DNA of 8,309 nucleotides, taken from NCBI GenBank assembly GCA_020854785.1, contig JAHFZE010000026.1, forward strand, positions 1-8,309, given 5' to 3'. This document shows positions 5,569 to 8,309 of this stretch, in pieces. The position numbers were made by a program, and so were the translations under genes. Position 1 is the first letter of the stretch. The number at the start of each line of letters is the position of its first letter. Source of the DNA: Methanomethylovorans sp. (GTDB taxonomy: Archaea; Halobacteriota; Methanosarcinia; Methanosarcinales; Methanosarcinaceae). The notes under the pieces are model-generated. The model saw nothing but the letters and a program-made list of their open reading frames with translations. It did not search any database and was not told the DNA's origin.

Positions 5569-8109
5569 ATGTTTTCCAGAGAATTGAGCAAGCATACATT
5601 ACTTATACCTTCTCTCCAATTCAGCTGCATAATGAGCTTATGGATCCTCATAAACCCCGAAAATGTTAAATTATTGGTACTGGTCATAAAGGGTGGCAGG
5701 AAATTGCCTCTCTTCACAGGGGAAGTGGTCCTTAACAAGACGCCAGCCGGTGCAAGGCCACACAAGTTCAAAGTATTGAGGAATAGCAAGGAAGAATTCC
5801 TGACACCTGCAGAGTTCATAGACCTATTGCGCATGGCCGATCGCATTATGATAGCAAAAGGTGGGAATGATGCTAATGCAGGGGCTATTCTTGATATGCT
5901 GAAAGGTTTTCAGCTGGAAGGTGAATTTGTCAATACCTGCCGTTTTTGTTTGCTTAAGCGCAGATTTAATTTCCTGAACAGGCGATCAATAAGATATCAT
6001 TCTGAGAAGATATGTGAAGAATGTGCCAAAGAAGAACTTTCAAGGGTACTTAATGCTCCTCATTGTCATTATAGCGATCAGGCAAAGCAGCGCATTGAAG
6101 ATATGCTTTTGCGAACAAAGGATTTTGACAGGACCATTGGTACATTGGACCCTGAAGGTCTTGACCAGGAACTGACGAGGTTCGATACAGTTCAGACATC
6201 TCTCGATGCCAGGACCATGAAGATAGCAGACCTCCCTATCTCAAAGAACTTTAAAGAGATCCTGTTACAGAGATCTGACGAGCTGCTACCTGTACAGGCG
6301 ATAGCCGTTGATTCAGGTCTTTTCAAAGGAAAGCACCAGCTAGTTACTTCAGTAACAGCTACCGGAAAGACCTTGATAGGTGAGCTTGCAGGTATCGAGA
6401 ACATACTGCGCAAAAAGGGAAAGATCCTATATCTGGTGCCTCTGGTAGCTCTGGCAAACCAGAAATATGATCAATTCACTCAGAAGTATGGGCCTTTGGG
6501 TCTTACAACTTCGATACGTATAGGAAGTGCACGTATACGCACTTCGTCTACTCTGAAAATGCGCAGAACTCTTGATTCTGATATTATCGTAGGTACCTAC
6601 GAAGGCATTGATTTCATCCTAAGGTCGGGTGATGCTGACCTGCTGGGTAAGATAGGCACTGTGGTCATAGACGAGGTGCACACACTTGAAGATAGTGAAC
6701 GTGGTCACAGGGTTGACGGTGTTATAGGCAGGCTGAAATATGTTGCTCCTGCTGCCCAGTTCATATATCTTTCTGCCACGGTTGCCGAACCACTTGCTCT
6801 GGCACAAAAACTGAATGCTACACTGGTAGAGTACGAATACCGTCCTGTTCCTATTGAACGCCATCTTATTTTCTGCGAAGAGCATGACAAGCTTAAGCTT
6901 ATGACCCGCCTGGTAAGGGAAGAGTTTGCCATGACATCCACGAAAGGTCATAAAGGTCAGACTATCATTTTCACAAATTCCAGGCGTAATTGCCACAGCA
7001 TATCAGAAGCATTGCCAATGGTCTCTGCACCTTATCATGCAGGTCTTACACAATCTGTGCGCAAATCCGTAGAAGAGCGTTTCCTTAAAGGAAGGTTGCC
7101 AGTGGTGGTAACAACTGCTGCCCTTGCAGCAGGTGTGGATTTTCCCGCATCACAGGTAATATTCGAATCCCTTGCCATGGGAATCGAATGGGTTACGATG
7201 CAGGAGTTCATGCAGATGCTGGGACGTGCCGGACGCCCGGACTATCATGACAGAGGTATTGTGGTGCTGCTGGCAACCCCTAATAAGCGTTATTCCAGCG
7301 AGCAGACCGAGACAGAAGATGCTGTTGCTATCAGATTGCTTAAAGGTAATATGCTTCCATCTTCGTTGGATTATGGTGAAGATGAACAGATGGAAGAACT
7401 ACTGGCATCAGCGGCTGTTACATCGTCACGGAAGGATCTGGCAGCCATCCATAAACGTATGATGGGCACATTCGAGCTAGAAAAACTTGTTAGCAGGCTG
7501 GCACACTACAAGTTCCTTGAAAAAAGAGAGGATAATATCTCTCTGACACCTTTCGGTCAGATAGCTGCCGGTCATTTCCTGTCAGTATCTTCAGCGTTCC
7601 TCATACGTGATGCAGTGCTTAAGGGAATGGGACCTCTTGAGATAGTAACTAACCTGGAGTTCTTTGACGCAGTCTACTTCAAATATGCAGCACAGATATC
7701 CACAGCTCTGGACATCAATATTCCTTCCCGTGTATTTCAGGGTGCTTCTCTTGATCTAATATTCGAGGGAGATAATATCTCTCAGCTTGACCAGAACATA
7801 CAGGACCAGCTCTTTGGATTTGCTGCAGCTTTCCTTACCTGTAAGTGCAAGGACTCTCCTTATTGCGGGTGTGCAGAGAGGAGGTTTTCTGCAAAGATCG
7901 TGGAGATCCGCATGGAAGGCTACGATCCCACTGGTATTGTACGCAAGCTGGAAGACCTGTATGGCGTGACCGCTTATCCGGGTGATGTGTTGGGCTATCT
8001 TGACAATGTAGTACGCAACCTGGATGCGGTGGAAAAGATAGCAAAGGTCTATTCTAAAAAAGAAATAGTCCGTGCTTCCCGGGAAATGAAACAGCTGGTA
8101 GAAGGTTAA
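5569..8109 (+). CDS. Archaea-specific Ski2-like superfamily 2 helicase (COG1202, DUF5814; ASH-Ski2 type)
   Basis: ATP-dependent nucleic-acid helicase of 846 residues from this start. Superfamily 2 motifs are complete: Q-motif-like LLPVQ (Gln243), motif I TATGKT (Lys267), motif II DEVH (368-371), motif III SAT (402-404), motif IV region TIIFTNSR (465-472), motif V TTAALAAGVDF (515-525) and motif VI QMLGRAGRP (549-557). An N-terminal domain precedes the core and holds a zinc-ribbon-like CxxC pair (Cys124/127, Cys149/152); a second cluster, CxCx5CxC (Cys758, 760, 766, 768), lies in the C-terminal accessory domain. The family resembles Hel308 and Ski2; in Thermococcales the ASH-Ski2 member works on RNA with aRNase J, so an RNA-processing role is likely but unproven here. 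Start is uncertain: ATG 5569 has a weak GGATGT site, TTG 5551 is possible, and the conserved-looking fold begins at ATG 5632 (825 residues). Confidence 0.9.
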   Translation: MFSRELSKHTLLIPSLQFSCIMSLWILINPENVKLLVLVIKGGRKLPLFTGEVVLNKTPAGARPHKFKVLRNSKEEFLTPAEFIDLLRMADRIMIAKGGNDANAGAILDMLKGFQLEGEFVNTCRFCLLKRRFNFLNRRSIRYHSEKICEECAKEELSRVLNAPHCHYSDQAKQRIEDMLLRTKDFDRTIGTLDPEGLDQELTRFDTVQTSLDARTMKIADLPISKNFKEILLQRSDELLPVQAIAVDSGLFKGKHQLVTSVTATGKTLIGELAGIENILRKKGKILYLVPLVALANQKYDQFTQKYGPLGLTTSIRIGSARIRTSSTLKMRRTLDSDIIVGTYEGIDFILRSGDADLLGKIGTVVIDEVHTLEDSERGHRVDGVIGRLKYVAPAAQFIYLSATVAEPLALAQKLNATLVEYEYRPVPIERHLIFCEEHDKLKLMTRLVREEFAMTSTKGHKGQTIIFTNSRRNCHSISEALPMVSAPYHAGLTQSVRKSVEERFLKGRLPVVVTTAALAAGVDFPASQVIFESLAMGIEWVTMQEFMQMLGRAGRPDYHDRGIVVLLATPNKRYSSEQTETEDAVAIRLLKGNMLPSSLDYGEDEQMEELLASAAVTSSRKDLAAIHKRMMGTFELEKLVSRLAHYKFLEKREDNISLTPFGQIAAGHFLSVSSAFLIRDAVLKGMGPLEIVTNLEFFDAVYFKYAAQISTALDINIPSRVFQGASLDLIFEGDNISQLDQNIQDQLFGFAAAFLTCKCKDSPYCGCAERRFSAKIVEIRMEGYDPTGIVRKLEDLYGVTAYPGDVLGYLDNVVRNLDAVEKIAKVYSKKEIVRASREMKQLVEG

Positions 8110-8116
8110 CCTTGTA

Positions 8117-8309
8117 TCAGATGATATGCAGATGCAGCAGCAGGGCAAGAAGTATCAGTACGATCCCTGTAAAAAGCCTTATCTCCACACGCTTCTTTTC
8201 TTTGAGCTCTGTAATGGTTTGGGGTTTCAGTCCATAGCCAAGCAATATTCCAAGCACTATGATGGGAAAGATCACTCCAATATTATAGATCCCCAGATAA
8301 AAAGCTCCC
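8117..8309 (-). CDS. C-terminal fragment of a membrane protein, CcdA/cytochrome c biogenesis-like
   Basis: On the minus strand a frame runs in from the window edge and ends at TGA (8119-8117), giving 63 residues. It shows a hydrophobic helix (YNIGVIFPIIVLGILLGYG), a short charged loop rich in Lys, Glu and Arg (ELKEKKRVEIR), and a final hydrophobic helix ending in HLHII. The YN...FPIIV helix, charged loop and last helix resemble the end of CcdA/DsbD-type transmembrane proteins, which pass electrons across the membrane to thiol proteins. The catalytic cysteines would lie upstream, outside the window, so the assignment is tentative; another small multi-helix transporter is possible. Its stop is 7 bases from the helicase stop in convergent orientation. 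Confidence 0.6.
   Translation of the reverse strand, partial: GAFYLGIYNIGVIFPIIVLGILLGYGLKPQTITELKEKKRVEIRLFTGIVLILLALLLHLHII

Noticed and set aside
7531..7783. GATAATATCTCTC occurring twice (near 7531 and 7771), each inside an imperfect inverted repeat
   Set aside because: Both copies encode the short peptide DNIS in the helicase frame, with no further similarity around them. Chance codon choice is the simplest explanation.
8102..8113. Perfect 12-base palindrome AAGGTTAACCTT across the helicase stop codon
   Set aside because: One or two palindromes of this length are expected by chance in 8 kb. It lacks a loop for a hairpin terminator and half of it is coding sequence.
7756..8148. A 130-codon minus-strand open frame over the helicase 3' end, with a Cys-rich start
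   Set aside because: It lies antisense to a firmly identified helicase, has no recognisable domain, and clashes with the better supported membrane-protein frame at 8117-8309 on the same strand.

Overview
The window looks like chromosomal DNA of a methanogenic archaeon, most likely of the Methanosarcinales (inference). It carries a methanopterin-pathway enzyme (MptE), an archaeal DUF373 membrane protein, a methanogen-style RecA/KaiC-like protein with a conserved-looking C-terminus, and an archaea-specific Ski2-like helicase. Promoters appear as AT-rich TATA-like elements a short distance from start codons. Base composition is moderate (mid-40s % GC by eye) and even across the genes. I see no insertion sequence, phage gene, CRISPR array, tRNA or rRNA.

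Layout. Positions 1-2001 hold the C-terminal two thirds of isoleucyl-tRNA synthetase. After 21 bases comes mptE (2023-2658), probably co-transcribed. A 73-base gap with a TATA-like element leads into a tight two-gene unit: a DUF373 six-helix membrane protein (2732-3817), then 4 bases later a purine nucleoside phosphorylase-family enzyme, probably S-methyl-5'-thioinosine phosphorylase (3822-4625). That gene converges, with 7 bases between stops, on a minus-strand RecA/KaiC-like gene (4633-5487) whose P-loop has lost its lysine. An AT-rich divergent promoter region (about 5488-5568) separates it from a large plus-strand Ski2-like helicase with two cysteine clusters (5569-8109). The helicase again converges, with 7 bases between stops, on the C-terminal end of a minus-strand membrane protein resembling CcdA (8117-8309).

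The genes do not form one obvious pathway. IleRS and the helicase belong to translation and nucleic-acid metabolism. MptE makes a precursor of the C1 carrier tetrahydromethanopterin/sarcinapterin. The phosphorylase salvages the methylthio-nucleoside by-product of S-adenosylmethionine use. Two proteins, DUF373 and the degenerate-P-loop ATPase relative, have no established function. This reads as an ordinary core region of a methanogen genome and I do not see a clear new multi-gene system. The uncharacterised families, the altered motifs and the very compact gene junctions are the points worth checking.
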